Shown: positions 36,399 through 46,384 of the stretch, piece after piece | Layout of the letters: every line of letters begins with the position of its first letter | Position numbering within the stretch: the first letter of the stretch is position 1 | Source: Blasia pusilla | Lineage: Eukaryota; Marchantiophyta; Marchantiopsida; Blasiales | DNA: 64,000 nucleotides | Reading direction: 5' to 3' | Assembly (NCBI GenBank): GCA_050084515.1 | Contig: CM114273.1 | Location: 33,790,001-33,854,000 of the forward strand | Translations under genes and position numbers: made by a program | The notes under the pieces: model-generated | Told to the model about the DNA's origin: nothing | What the model saw: the letters and a program-made list of their open reading frames with translations, nothing else | The model's database searches: none

Positions 36399-37014
36399 TG
36401 TCACATCTAAGTAGCCAATATGCCGAGATCTATCGTGGATAGGGCGTAGGAGCCAGCGGACTATCTTGAGTGTAACTTTGTCCCACAATGTCGAATGAGG
36501 TTGATGATAGATCCATTGTGTCAAGAACGTCGTTTCTGACAACTTTCATATTGAGGTCTTTCACAACCGGATGACTTGTTGACCAGGTCACCCGCCCTTG
36601 GTAACCTGTGCGCGCAGGTTACCAAGGGGAGGGCTATTTTTAGGGGAAGAGCCTTTTGGCTCTCCCCAACCCTATATAAGAGAGGAAGGTGGCTTTCCTA
36701 AGCCATCTTTCTCATGTTGGGCCGTTGGAGCACCTCTATTGTATGTGTGTGAGATAGGACTAGGGTGCTAGCGTCCGGATTCCTTAATAACATAGGGTGG
36801 ACAAGGCTCGATATGCTGATGTAGATTGAGGAGTGGAGTTTTAGGCGGGTGTGCCATTTTTACTACTCTTTATTTATTTTTTTGATCTCCATGTATATGT
36901 ATGAGTTGATTTTTGTACATGTGTGGATTGACCCGTGTGTGGGGAAGATTGGTGTTGTGTGGTGTAGATGTGACCAGCGATGTATGTTGTGTAGCGATAT
37001 GTATGCGTACGACA
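36399..37014 (+). mobile_element. Gypsy G3 3' LTR with TATA box and hairpin
   Basis: This 616-bp LTR runs from TGTCACATCT to CGTACGACA, with matching TGTC and GACA ends. A TATATAA promoter element lies at 36,673-36,679. A perfect hairpin lies at 36,595-36,628 (14-bp arms CCCTTGGTAACCTG and CAGGTTACCAAGGG, six-base loop), just upstream of the TATA box. The corresponding region of the older LTRs at 18,145 and 32,920 is recognisable but degraded. No gene follows immediately downstream. Confidence 0.85.
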
Positions 37015-37740
37015 CTAAAGAGCAGAGTCAAAAGCGTAGGAATTAGGGGATCTTTGGGAATAGAGGTAGGGTCATCGGAGATGAGGCGTGGTTATGAGGG
37101 AGTCGAAGCAAAAGGAGGCCATAGGGGGAGTGGTGTTTTGCGCGAGGAGGAGGTCTTAGGGTTTGGACAATAAGAAGGGGAGAGCCATGTCATCCTATGC
37201 TGATGTAGATTGACAGATGAGTAGCTTTCAAAGTGCAAGCCCTTGACGGAGGTGGAGGTGGAGGTGAAGAATCTAAGCGAACAGGCGCATGCCATTCTCG
37301 TGGAAGAGTGGAATGTGTCAAGTGTCCTATTACGGTCTGTGGGGATATCCATGAACTTTTTCATGATCTGATTGAGTTGTTTCGAATAGGAGGCAAAGCT
37401 TCCGACACCAATTGTCTTTTTATGGATGACTATGTCGGTGAGTTTCTATGCAAGCATGAATTTTTTCATCTTGATATCTTGAGAGAGGGGACATCTTATT
37501 CCGCTTGTCTCGGAAAACATTCTTCATTCCTTGCTTTATTCAGTTTTTCATTCGCCTTCTTCCACTTTAGTGGGACCTCATTGCCGTGCTGCGCCCAATG
37601 CATTATCCCTCTAGCTCCTCTCCCTTGGTGGCGGGCTATCGGGGTCGTGCCAAGGGCTGCCCACCTTGCGATTTTGGTAGAGAGCAACATCGTTGGACTT
37701 AGATGCATTGACAAGGACTGCCCCACTCCCCGGACTTTCC
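37015..37740. other. Between gypsy copies G3 and G4, no clear gene
   Basis: Contains short open frames on both strands (37,233-37,751 plus; 37,092-37,364 minus) with low-complexity Gly, Ser and Thr runs and no recognised domain. The G4 5' LTR expected upstream of 38,743 is not recognisable here or further on. Confidence 0.35.
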
Positions 37741-38069
37741 TTGTACTATAACCTACCATAGTTGGATCGCCAATTGTGAGCATCACTGCTTGCGCCAAAA
37801 GCCCAATTTGAAGCACCAATTTGACCTTTGGGAGACCAGCGTCATCCTTGGAAGTCAAGTTGGAATCGCGTCTAGTCCAATTCCGCTTAGAATCGCTAAG
37901 GGCTTTCCTTGTACTATAACCCACCATAGTTGGATCGCCAATTGTCAACATCATTGCTTGCGCCAAAAGCCCAATGTGAAGACCAATTTGAGCTTTGGGA
38001 GACCAACGTCGTCCTTGGAAGTTGTAATTGTGTCTAGTCCAATTCTGCTTAGAATCGCTTAAGGGCTCT
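37741..38069. repeat. Tandem duplication of about 165 bp, two copies
   Basis: Copies at about 37,741-37,908 and 37,911-38,069 share TTGGATCGCCAATTGT, CTTGCGCCAAAAGCCCAAT, TTTGGGAGACCA and TCGTCCTTGGAAGT. They differ by substitutions and small indels. Both lie inside a 220-codon minus-strand open frame (38,158-37,496), which therefore contains a duplicated c.56-residue unit ([20 protein letters not shown]). I cannot assign that frame a function. Confidence 0.8.
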
Positions 38070-38742
38070 CCACCGCCATATGGATAGGATCGATAGTCCG
38101 CAATAGCGGCAGTTTTTGTAGGATTTGTGAGTTGAGTGTTGCATAACTGGTCACCCATCTTTGGACTATTCTGCCTGGAAGACGCTTGATTGCTGAGTTC
38201 TTAACTATGCTAGTGTACACACTGGTGTAGCTCATTTGGTGCTGTTTGGAGATGTATTAGACGCTTTATGCATCTAGGGTTTTTGGTTGATGGACCTCTA
38301 GCGCATAGTACGGTGTAGCCTCTCCATGCAGGTGATATTTTCATTGGCTACGAGTGCAACTAGCACGTCATCGACCAGCGGCGGAGTAGCTATTGCGTTA
38401 GAATTATGTGGTGGGTTCTGTGGATTCAAGGGGCATCACGTTTGGTGGATTGTGTTACCTTGATTTCCATTTACGATTGGAGGGTTGTCGTTGGACTTCC
38501 TATGTTTGGATCCCCTCCATCGTTGCTTCTTGCTTGCGCGCCCATTGTTAGGGTTGACGCTGAATTCCAGAGTAGTTTTACTCCTGTGTGCTACTGGTAG
38601 TGAGGCTAGAGTGATGACTAGTAGACCGTGGGAGGCTTCTTGTGGTGATGATAGGTTAGGTTGTCTACACCCATAGCTAGTAGAGCTAGAATAGTACAAC
38701 GACATCAACGTCACTTGGTTACTTAGTGGTGGTGCGGCATCG
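38070..38742 (+). other. Upstream of G4 gag, probable leader
   Basis: Lies directly upstream of the G4 gag frame, but no LTR terminus or primer site could be recognised. Frames on both strands lack domains. Confidence 0.3.
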
Positions 38743-40679
38743 GTGTATGTCATCACAGAGCTGTCTGTTGGTCTGGTTGGGGACCGTGGTGCGGACAGTG
38801 GTGGTTTTACATGGAGTGGATTGAGGTATCGGCTACCTTTTCCACTTCCAACGGTTGATGAAGAGGAGGACGAGGGTGTTCCAAGCACCGAGTCTTCTAC
38901 GTTGTTATCGAGTGTTGCAGCTCCATTGATTTGGGACATGGACAGGATATATGGGGCCATGAAGGGCCCACGACGATACTCGGGTGCAGTGGGGACCATT
39001 GAGTTGGAGGACTTCATTCAGGAGTTTGATACGTGGTGTGATATGCAGATGTTGCAGAACACCACGTTGTTTACACCCTTCTTGGCTTGGAAGGGGTTGT
39101 TTCAACACTTGGAGGGACCACCCATGGATGATTACTATGAGTTTAGGAAGGACCATGTTGTTGAGATTGAGGTGTGGAGACAATATTGGTCTCCAGGCTA
39201 TGTGGCTATCACCCATGGTGGTATTGGTAGTAGTGCTCTTACTATGCCAGCCAACCCGACGTTGAGTGGTAAGAGTACGAGCCGGAGTGGGGGTACAAGT
39301 GGAGGTACCCGTGGAGGTACCAGTGGGGGTACTAGTGGAGGACCTAGTGCTTCACCATCGTTCAGCCCGGTTGCAGAGTTCTTCAAGAGGTTGAAGAAGA
39401 ACTATCAAGGAGTGAAGACAAAGAAGTTGAGAAGTCTTCAAGAATTTGAGCGAAAGATTGGTGAGAGTCTTCGTGAGGCAAACACTCGTATGCAACGCTT
39501 GATTTCAGTTACCCAGGGTGTGATTGAGGCTCAGGTAGTCCAATTTTGGTATGGGATCTTGGACAGAGAGTTGGGCCGCAAGGTACGTGATGCTACTCTT
39601 ATGAGTGATGATTCACCCACATTGACCCATGTGTTTGCTCTATCTGAGAAGATTGAGCTTAACAAGGTGGAGGAGAGAGTGGTGACATCCGCATTTAGTA
39701 GGGATACAACTACTACTTCTCGTGTTCAACAATTTACTCACAATCTCGTAGTAGTGGTGGTGGTAGTAGTAGTGGGAGTCGTGGGAGGTACACACGACCT
39801 CAGTCAGGTCCTAGAGGGACACTTGCGCAGAGACCATTGCCTTCATTTGCTGCCCCGCAGCAAAGACAATCATGTTGGACATGTGGAGGTGATCGTGTTA
39901 GGAGGTTTTCTTCCCAAGAGGATGGGAGACGGACTTTGGAGGATGGGCCTCAGTCGGCCCCAACTCAGTGTGATCATTGCGGGAGACCAGGTCATCCTCG
40001 AGAGCGTTGCTTTGATCTTCATCGAGAGTTGAGATCAGGTCGCGGCCGTGGTGGAATAGCTCCGAGAGGCCGAGGTGGTAGAGGTGGTAGGGGTGGTAGA
40101 GGTGGACCAGTGGTTGGAGAGCCTACAGTGGCTACCCCTACCACTACGACAGAGTTAGCTATGGCTGCCGAGATTGAGCGATTGGAGCGAAGTTGGCTAC
40201 TATGGTGGTATCCAAAGATAGAGTAGGTTCGGGAGTAGGGGCTTCCATCTCTTATGGAGGGGATGATCTCTCTTATATGGCGAGTGCAGCACAGGTTGAG
40301 GCATCAACTGCAGTTATGAGAGGAGCCACTCGAGCGTCAGAGCCACGTGGTGCTACTGTGGAGTTGGACCCATAGAGGGGTGAGGCTGGGAGGCAGGCTA
40401 GGCTTCCCCGGTCATTCTTGTTGTCCGAGGTGCTTAGGACTCCATCCACGGTTCCTCATGAGCCTATTGAGCCTCTGATGGGGCGAGGCATCTACATCGC
40501 GTGTAGTAGACACGGATGTAACATCCAGTGCAGTATTGCGGATGGAAACTTTAGTGTTGGGATCCCCATTGTTTTCGGCCACAGAGCTGATGGCTTTAGC
40601 AGTTGACTTAGCTCCTGTATTTTAGCTAGCAGCCACGTTGTGTGAACGTGGGGGTGTTACTGCTACACGTGCAGAGGTG
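38743..40679 (+). pseudogene. Gypsy G4 gag, first part before the 12.4-kb insertion
   Basis: Capsid frame 38,743 to about 39,735 is open and parallels G3 (GTIELEDFIQEFDTWCDM, FLAWKGLFQHLEGPPMDDYY, KIGESLREANTRMQRLIS). It contains a Gly-Gly-Thr repeat near 39,290-39,345. A frameshift near 39,735 moves the rest into another frame, from about 39,760 to 40,226. That part has a first knuckle damaged after CWTCGG, an intact second knuckle CDHCGRPGHPRERC near 39,970, and an RGG-rich tail (RGGRGGRGGRGGP) near 40,070-40,110. Frame breaks continue to 40,679. The frame is then cut by the insertion at 40,690 and resumes at 53,091. Confidence 0.88.
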
Positions 40680-40689
40680 GATGAGGGTG
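40680..40689. repeat. Left target-site duplication of the large insertion
   Basis: GATGAGGGTG, repeated exactly at 53,081-53,090. Joining the two flanks with a single copy recreates a continuous gypsy reading frame across the junction. Confidence 0.92.
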
Positions 40690-40699
40690 GGGGGCTGAT

Positions 40700-41200
40700 A
40701 TTCTGGCAGGAGAGAGTAAGAGAGGAGAGGAAGAGAGGAGAGTCTCTCTTAAAAAAAAAGGGCCAAATCCGCCTCCTCTCTTCAAAACTTTTTGACATAT
40801 TTGAAATTTTCGTTTGCTTCCAAATTCAGGAAATCTTTAGAAGAGAGTAGGTAGTGGTCCACATTTCGCCCTAAAAAACCTCCTCTTTCCTGGGGGCAAG
40901 AAAAAAGGAGACATCATAAGACCACCCTAAACATTTTTCCATCACTGTCCATATGAACCTAAGTTTCTTAACATTCCCTGTCTCGGTCAACAAAAAGCAG
41001 TGCCCTTGGTATTTTTGTTGGAGGACCACCCGGATGGGTACCTCTCTTTTTGCAGGGATTGTTGCCTGCATCATGGCCTCCCCTAAATTGCCCCATAACC
41101 AACTTTCTGTCGGTTATGAATGGTGTCTGCTCAAGACCAACTTTCTGAAATGTGAAAAAATCAGATCCTAAGGCTCATAAACCGAGAAGCTGCACCCCTC
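40700..41200. other. Left terminal region of the insertion
   Basis: AG-rich terminal repeat to about 40,745, then CTCTCTTAAAAAAAAAG, which also appears in direct orientation near 52,973 at the other end, followed by AT-rich DNA. No coding signal was found. The short frames at 40,871-41,171 look incidental. Confidence 0.5.
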
Positions 41201-41209
41201 CCAACCCGT

Positions 41210-42380
41210 AAGAAAGCTCACCATAAGAAACAAAAGATTTTTAGAAGTGATTTTCTTCCACCCTGCACCCACGACGATCTAACGGGTTGGGAATCCGAAA
41301 TGGCAATCCGACGGGTAGTAGGAATCTTGCACATCTTAGACAAGAAAAGAAGCCTACAATCTGGTTGGACGAATGAAGGGAACGAGCAAAAGTCAAGAAG
41401 CCCGCTACAATGCGTGAAGTTGGTCTCACGGGGATAGAGTCCGATCACTCAGCGATCAACCTGGCCGGAATCCGAGAGGTTGTGGAAATGGTTAAAAAGT
41501 TGCGAGTGGGCAAAAAGCAAAAGTTGGAATCATACGGGTTGGAGAATTGTAATTCGAGTAGCTAAAAGAACACAATCCACAAGTCCAAAAACATATTCCG
41601 AAAACTTTTACAAACACCATTATGGGTTGAAAAATCTCGCCCTTTATTACCTCCGAAGGAACCTCGAAATGTACATTTCACCTAGTCTATGATTTCTTCA
41701 CCTCGTCATCTACAAATTTACTCCTAACTCTCTCTGACATTGTGATGTACCAAAGGAATGTCCGGGATTCAAGTGGCTCCTCTAGCCGCTTGTAGACGGG
41801 ATCGAAAATGTTGGCGAGTCGAGAGCCTTGGCCCCCTAGGTACACCATAACGGTCCCATGTAACTGTCTCGAGTCCCACCGCCTTCCTCGGCAAGATACC
41901 TTGTACGCTCTGCAATGTGACACCCATCCAAGATCAATATCCGCTCCGTCCCGGTAATACCACTATGGCAACCGCACAGGTAGAAGGAATCCAACACGTC
42001 TGAGAGAAGAAAAGAAGCCTACGCCTGCCTCTACGAGTTGAGGGGAAGGTGCCAAGGGAAGAAGCCCGCCAGGATCGCTTGATCCAAAGGGTCGATCGGG
42101 CAACCTGTCGGATCGAACCAGTTGCCTAGAGGTGGTAAAAATGGTCCAGTGGTCAAAAAGCGAAAAGTTGCAAGGAGGAGAAATCCGACGGGTTGCAAAG
42201 TAGAAGACCGTGGAGTACATAGACGATCACATTCGAAAAGACAAAATGATCAGCAAACATTTACAAGCACCACCATCGATCGAAAAAATCTTCTGCTTTA
42301 TATCATCTGAAAAAAGCTCGAATCGTACATTTGATCTATTCTATGAAATCTTTTGCCAAATTATCAAAAACTCCCTACTC
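41210..42380. repeat. Diverged internal duplication, about 0.65 kb offset
   Basis: Blocks near 41,330-41,700 recur in order near 41,990-42,360: AGACAAGAAAAGAAGCCTAC versus AGAGAAGAAAAGAAGCCTAC, GAAGCCCGC, GTGGAAATGGTTAAAAAG versus GTGGTAAAAATGGTCCAG, and ACATTTCACCTAGTCTATGA versus ACATTTGATCTATTCTATGA. The copies are well diverged. This suggests an old tandem duplication within the insertion. Confidence 0.6.
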
Positions 42381-43009
42381 CAAACGCCGGTCAAAATTTG
42401 GGTCATTGAGTTCTTTGAACTCACTCGTCATCATCCGAGAGCTCTTGCAAAATCACTTTCGGCCTTGCCCTCCCGATTTTGGGAATCGTTTGAAGTGACG
42501 ATGGAGTCACTACCAAGGGTGGCTCTGGAACCGGAGCTCTCGGCTTCGGTGGAGAGTTGTACGCCCCAACGAGCCTTTCGTATTCTTCCTTTGCCTCCTT
42601 GCAAAGGTCAAGCGATTCTGCCTTCCCTCGAGGCGAGAGAATGTTCTGCCACTCTGCCAGCGCCTCGATACTCGCCTCGAAAGGCCCACTAAGTCGAACA
42701 CCAAGTCACCCGGCCTTGAGCGAGCTCGATGAGCGTTGCATCGTGGTGGTGACTTTTCCCTTCCTCCCAGAAGTGGGGTACTGTCTTGCATGTAAATCCC
42801 CATGGGGGAATTGTACAAACTATCTAAGCTATACCCATCTGAGCATGGATCCACAGGATCCTGGATCTTCAACACCTAGAAATTGTGCTCGGGCGAACGG
42901 GCGATGAGAGCGTAGGAGTGGTCCATCTATAAATCAAGACGAAACAATGTCGAAACTAAAGAAGTCGCCTTGAGAAGATTTTCAATAATCGACTTTGGAT
43001 CAACTCCGC

Positions 43010-43385
43010 CGAGTCGGACGGGTTGTTTTGTCTCGGACCAACCCGTCGGAACCCGGACGGGTTGCAGTTGCTTTTGGGTTTTCCCAGTTGATTTTGGTTG
43101 TCGGATGCAACCCGTCGGAAGGCGACGGGTTTCGGCCTAGACCAGCCCATGCTCGCCTGAGAGCAACCCGTCGATAGCAACCCGTCGCTATAAGACGGGT
43201 TGCATCCAAAAACCAAAATCAATCGCAACCCGCCGGGTTCCGACGGGTTGCAGGTACACCGCGGTTTTCCCTGTGTATGTGGGAAAGATGCAACCCGCCG
43301 GAAACCGACGGGTTGCTCTCAACCGAGCATGGGCTGCTCTAAGCCCGCCAAAGAACCCGTCGCCTTCCGACGGGTTGCTCACGGA
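43010..43385. repeat. Palindrome cluster P1 inside gene A
   Basis: About seven imperfect palindromes built on CAACCCGTCGG and its complement CCGACGGGTTG, spaced 45-65 bp, with variable centres (for example GCAACCCGCCGG then TTCCGACGGGTTGC near 43,223-43,249). They fall between coding-like segments of gene A and are therefore probably intronic. Confidence 0.85.
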
Positions 43386-45475
43386 CAAAAAAAACCCAGA
43401 TTGACTCTCATTCTATACATCATTATAAGATAATTGAAATTATTGTACAGGAATTGAGCCTTACCCGAATCTGACTCGTCGCGGATCGGAGTGGGTACTC
43501 GTTTTTTATGATCCACGACAGCCGTCCCTCCACTTTAGCGACCTCTTGATGCACTTTGGAGGTTGAAGAGCTCGCCCTCGCTCCCTCCAATCAACACCAA
43601 GCAGCCCCTGTCACTCGAGATAGGCGTTTGCAAAGGAGAACAAAAGTGCAATCTGGTCATAAGTGAGCGGCAGATTCCACTAAGGTACCTCGTCCGCCGG
43701 ATTTTCGCCCCAAAGTCGCAACCCCGAGGGCAGATCGGAAATCAAGAGATCCACCGCAACCTCTTCCACCACTCCATTCACCGTCCAGGCAGCGTGCCCG
43801 TTCGTTGGAGCTTCCGCCCCAGCGTTGTCAATTTTTCGATGGCGGTTGTCGACGCTTGAGAATCAAGTCGCTATTCACTCATCCAAGAAAGAGGTGAATC
43901 GAAGGAGGACGCTTGTCGGGTCGTTGTTTGTCTGTGTCTTCCCAAGGATGATGGGTCTGTATTCTCCTTGGGACAACCGGGCACCTCTCGCTTCGCTTCT
44001 CCCTAGTATGGGGACGGCTTGTCGGGGTTTCTATGACCTCGGATTCGTGGCGTTTTCTTCGCCGAGGACCTGGTCCGACCTCTCTCTCGCCGTCGTCGGA
44101 CGATTCCGCCTCGGCCTCTCATCTTCAGGCTCTCTTTGGGAAGTCTCGGCCTCTAAATTTTTCCCTCCCCTCGCCTTGCCTTTGAGACCATTTGTGGATT
44201 TGTCTTTGGTGTCCAGGTCCTTGGAAGCCAACTCGGTATCTCGTGGCCTGCTTCTCTTGCATCTCCTCGAAGAAGTCTTCAGCCGGACAAAATTGGGGAT
44301 GTCGTCTTGTCCGAGGCCCCTTTGCATCATGAAGCACTCGTAAGTCCTTATCCGTGATGTCTTGAGGGTCGTTGAAGTCGAGCCAAATGGGGCAATTCTC
44401 CACCTCCCAATCGGACATGTCTTTGCCCCATCTCCACGTCGTACATGGAGAATGTCTCCTCATCCCGGCGCGCACAATTTCAAGGCTACCGGTAATTTTC
44501 CCCACGTACTGCGTTCTTACACCGGACAAGGTACCGAATACCATCCGTTGGGCGAGCTTTAAGTCGAACAAGATCGGCCGTCTGGCTCATGTAGATCTCG
44601 CTTCTTCTTCGCTTGATCCCGTTTGTTACCTCTCTACTTCTTCGTCAAGCTCGCCGAGGAGGGCGCAAACCTTGAACATGGTCTTAAATCCAGGGTTCTT
44701 GGTTGGCTTGTCCCGGATGTCGTCGAGCAAACCTCGTAATCTCGAACTTTCAAGGTTTGCTTCGGCGGAATGGGCTCTAATCTTCTCGAGCTCCGCTTGC
44801 AAACCGTCAAAGACGGACTTCCCGATTACCGCAAGGCATCCTGAATGACCATTCGCTGTAGCCAATGCGAGATCACTGGATCGGACACACCCGGAGGATG
44901 GTGTGCCGCCCTCTTCTGGGCCTCGGAGCCCTCAAGACTGATTTTCATCAATCGTATCCTCCTGAACTCGCTAATCCCGGATAACGCAAAACAATGCACG
45001 CGATCCAGCGACACTTTCTCCCCAATCCGACCATGGATCTTCATCCCTTTTTCGACGCTTGATAATCGCCTTGAGCTCCTTGTAGAACCGGACCAAGTTC
45101 GGGGTTGAGAATCTTGATGTATCGCTGCATCTTGCTCGCCGTGTATTTCATTGCAAAGCAATACAACATCTTGATGAATTTGGCGTGCTCGACGCAGATA
45201 CCTTCTCCCTCCGCTCTAGCTCGGTCTGGCGCTTTTCTTGCGGCCTGTATCTTCGACCAGCAAAGGATGGTTACGGTGCATCTTGAGAAATAAACTTGTT
45301 TGCCCAAGTTTTCTTCTTAATCTCGAGCACCCTTTGCAAGCATCCGATTGAGGCATCGCCAAGAACCCCTCAGTACTCTCCCGGGTGCGTCGTAAGCACC
45401 TTCCTCACCCGATCGCGATCCGTGGATCCAATGGTGGGTGACATTCCCCTCCGATACAATCCCGCACATCCAAAC

Positions 45476-46384
45476 TCAACCCGTCAGGAAATTACATGAG
45501 TTCTCGCAACCCGTCGGACCGACGGTCGTCCATGACTTCAAGGTCGGATTCTAGCAACAAACTAAATGATGCAACCCGTCGGAGTCCGACGGTTTGCATT
45601 CAGATTTGCTAATGCCAGGTAAGCAACTCGTCGGACGGGTTCTTTGGATTGGCGGATGTTTTAAGATTGCTTTCGCCGGACTCCGACGGTTCGGATCGCA
45701 CGCTTTTTCGGATGTTTTTTAAGATTGCAACTTTCGTCGGACTCGATGACTTGTTTGATTGAACATAGATTTAACTAGTTTTTGGCCCAAAGCAAACCGT
45801 CGGAGTCCGACGGGTTGCTCGATAGGCCACCTTGTGAGTTTTTTTTTTTAAGAATGCAACTCGTCGGACTTCGACGAGTTGCTCGAGTGATTGCAGGTTT
45901 AGAAGGTTTTTTCCCCAAAGCAACCCGTCGGAGTCCGACGGGTTGATTTCGGCCAAAAATAGTTTGAGGCAAGCAACCCGTCGGATGAGTTGCAATCTTA
46001 AAAACTTCTAAACTGCGTGCGATCAACAACCGTCGAGTCCGCGAGTTGCATTCTTCAAAAACAAAAACATCGAGCAACCCGTCGGACTCGGCGGTTTGCT
46101 TTGGGCCAAAAACTAGTTAAATCTATGTTCCATCCGTTGAGTCCGACGAAGTTGCAATCTTAAAAAACATCCGATCAACAACCCGCCGGAGCGACAGTGC
46201 AATCTTAAAAACATCCTAAAAGCGTCGTCTTGAGTCCGTCGGAGTCCGGCGAGTTGCAATCTTAAAAAAACATCCGGAAAAGCGTGCAGTCTAGCAACCC
46301 GTCGGAGTCCGACGAGTTGCTTTCTGCAAAAACAAACCTAACCCATTCATCAATCGAGCAACTCATCGGAGTCCGACGAGTTGC
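45476..46384. repeat. Palindrome cluster P2 inside a predicted intron of gene A
   Basis: At least fifteen units. The best are 45,571-45,597, 45,792-45,818, 45,856-45,882, 45,920-45,946, 46,294-46,320 and 46,358-46,384. The full unit is 27 bp: left arm CAACCCGTCGGA, centre G, right arm TCCGACGGGTTG, with outer G and C. The unit at 45,856 has matched changes in both arms (CAACTCGTCG and CGACGAGTTG). The cluster begins 21 bases beyond the predicted donor at 46,405. Confidence 0.92.

Noticed and set aside
39735-39800. Valine run in the G4 gag frame
   Set aside because: It is produced by reading a Gly/Ser-coding GGT-type repeat in the wrong frame after a frameshift. The correct frame gives a Gly-Ser linker leading to the zinc knuckle.
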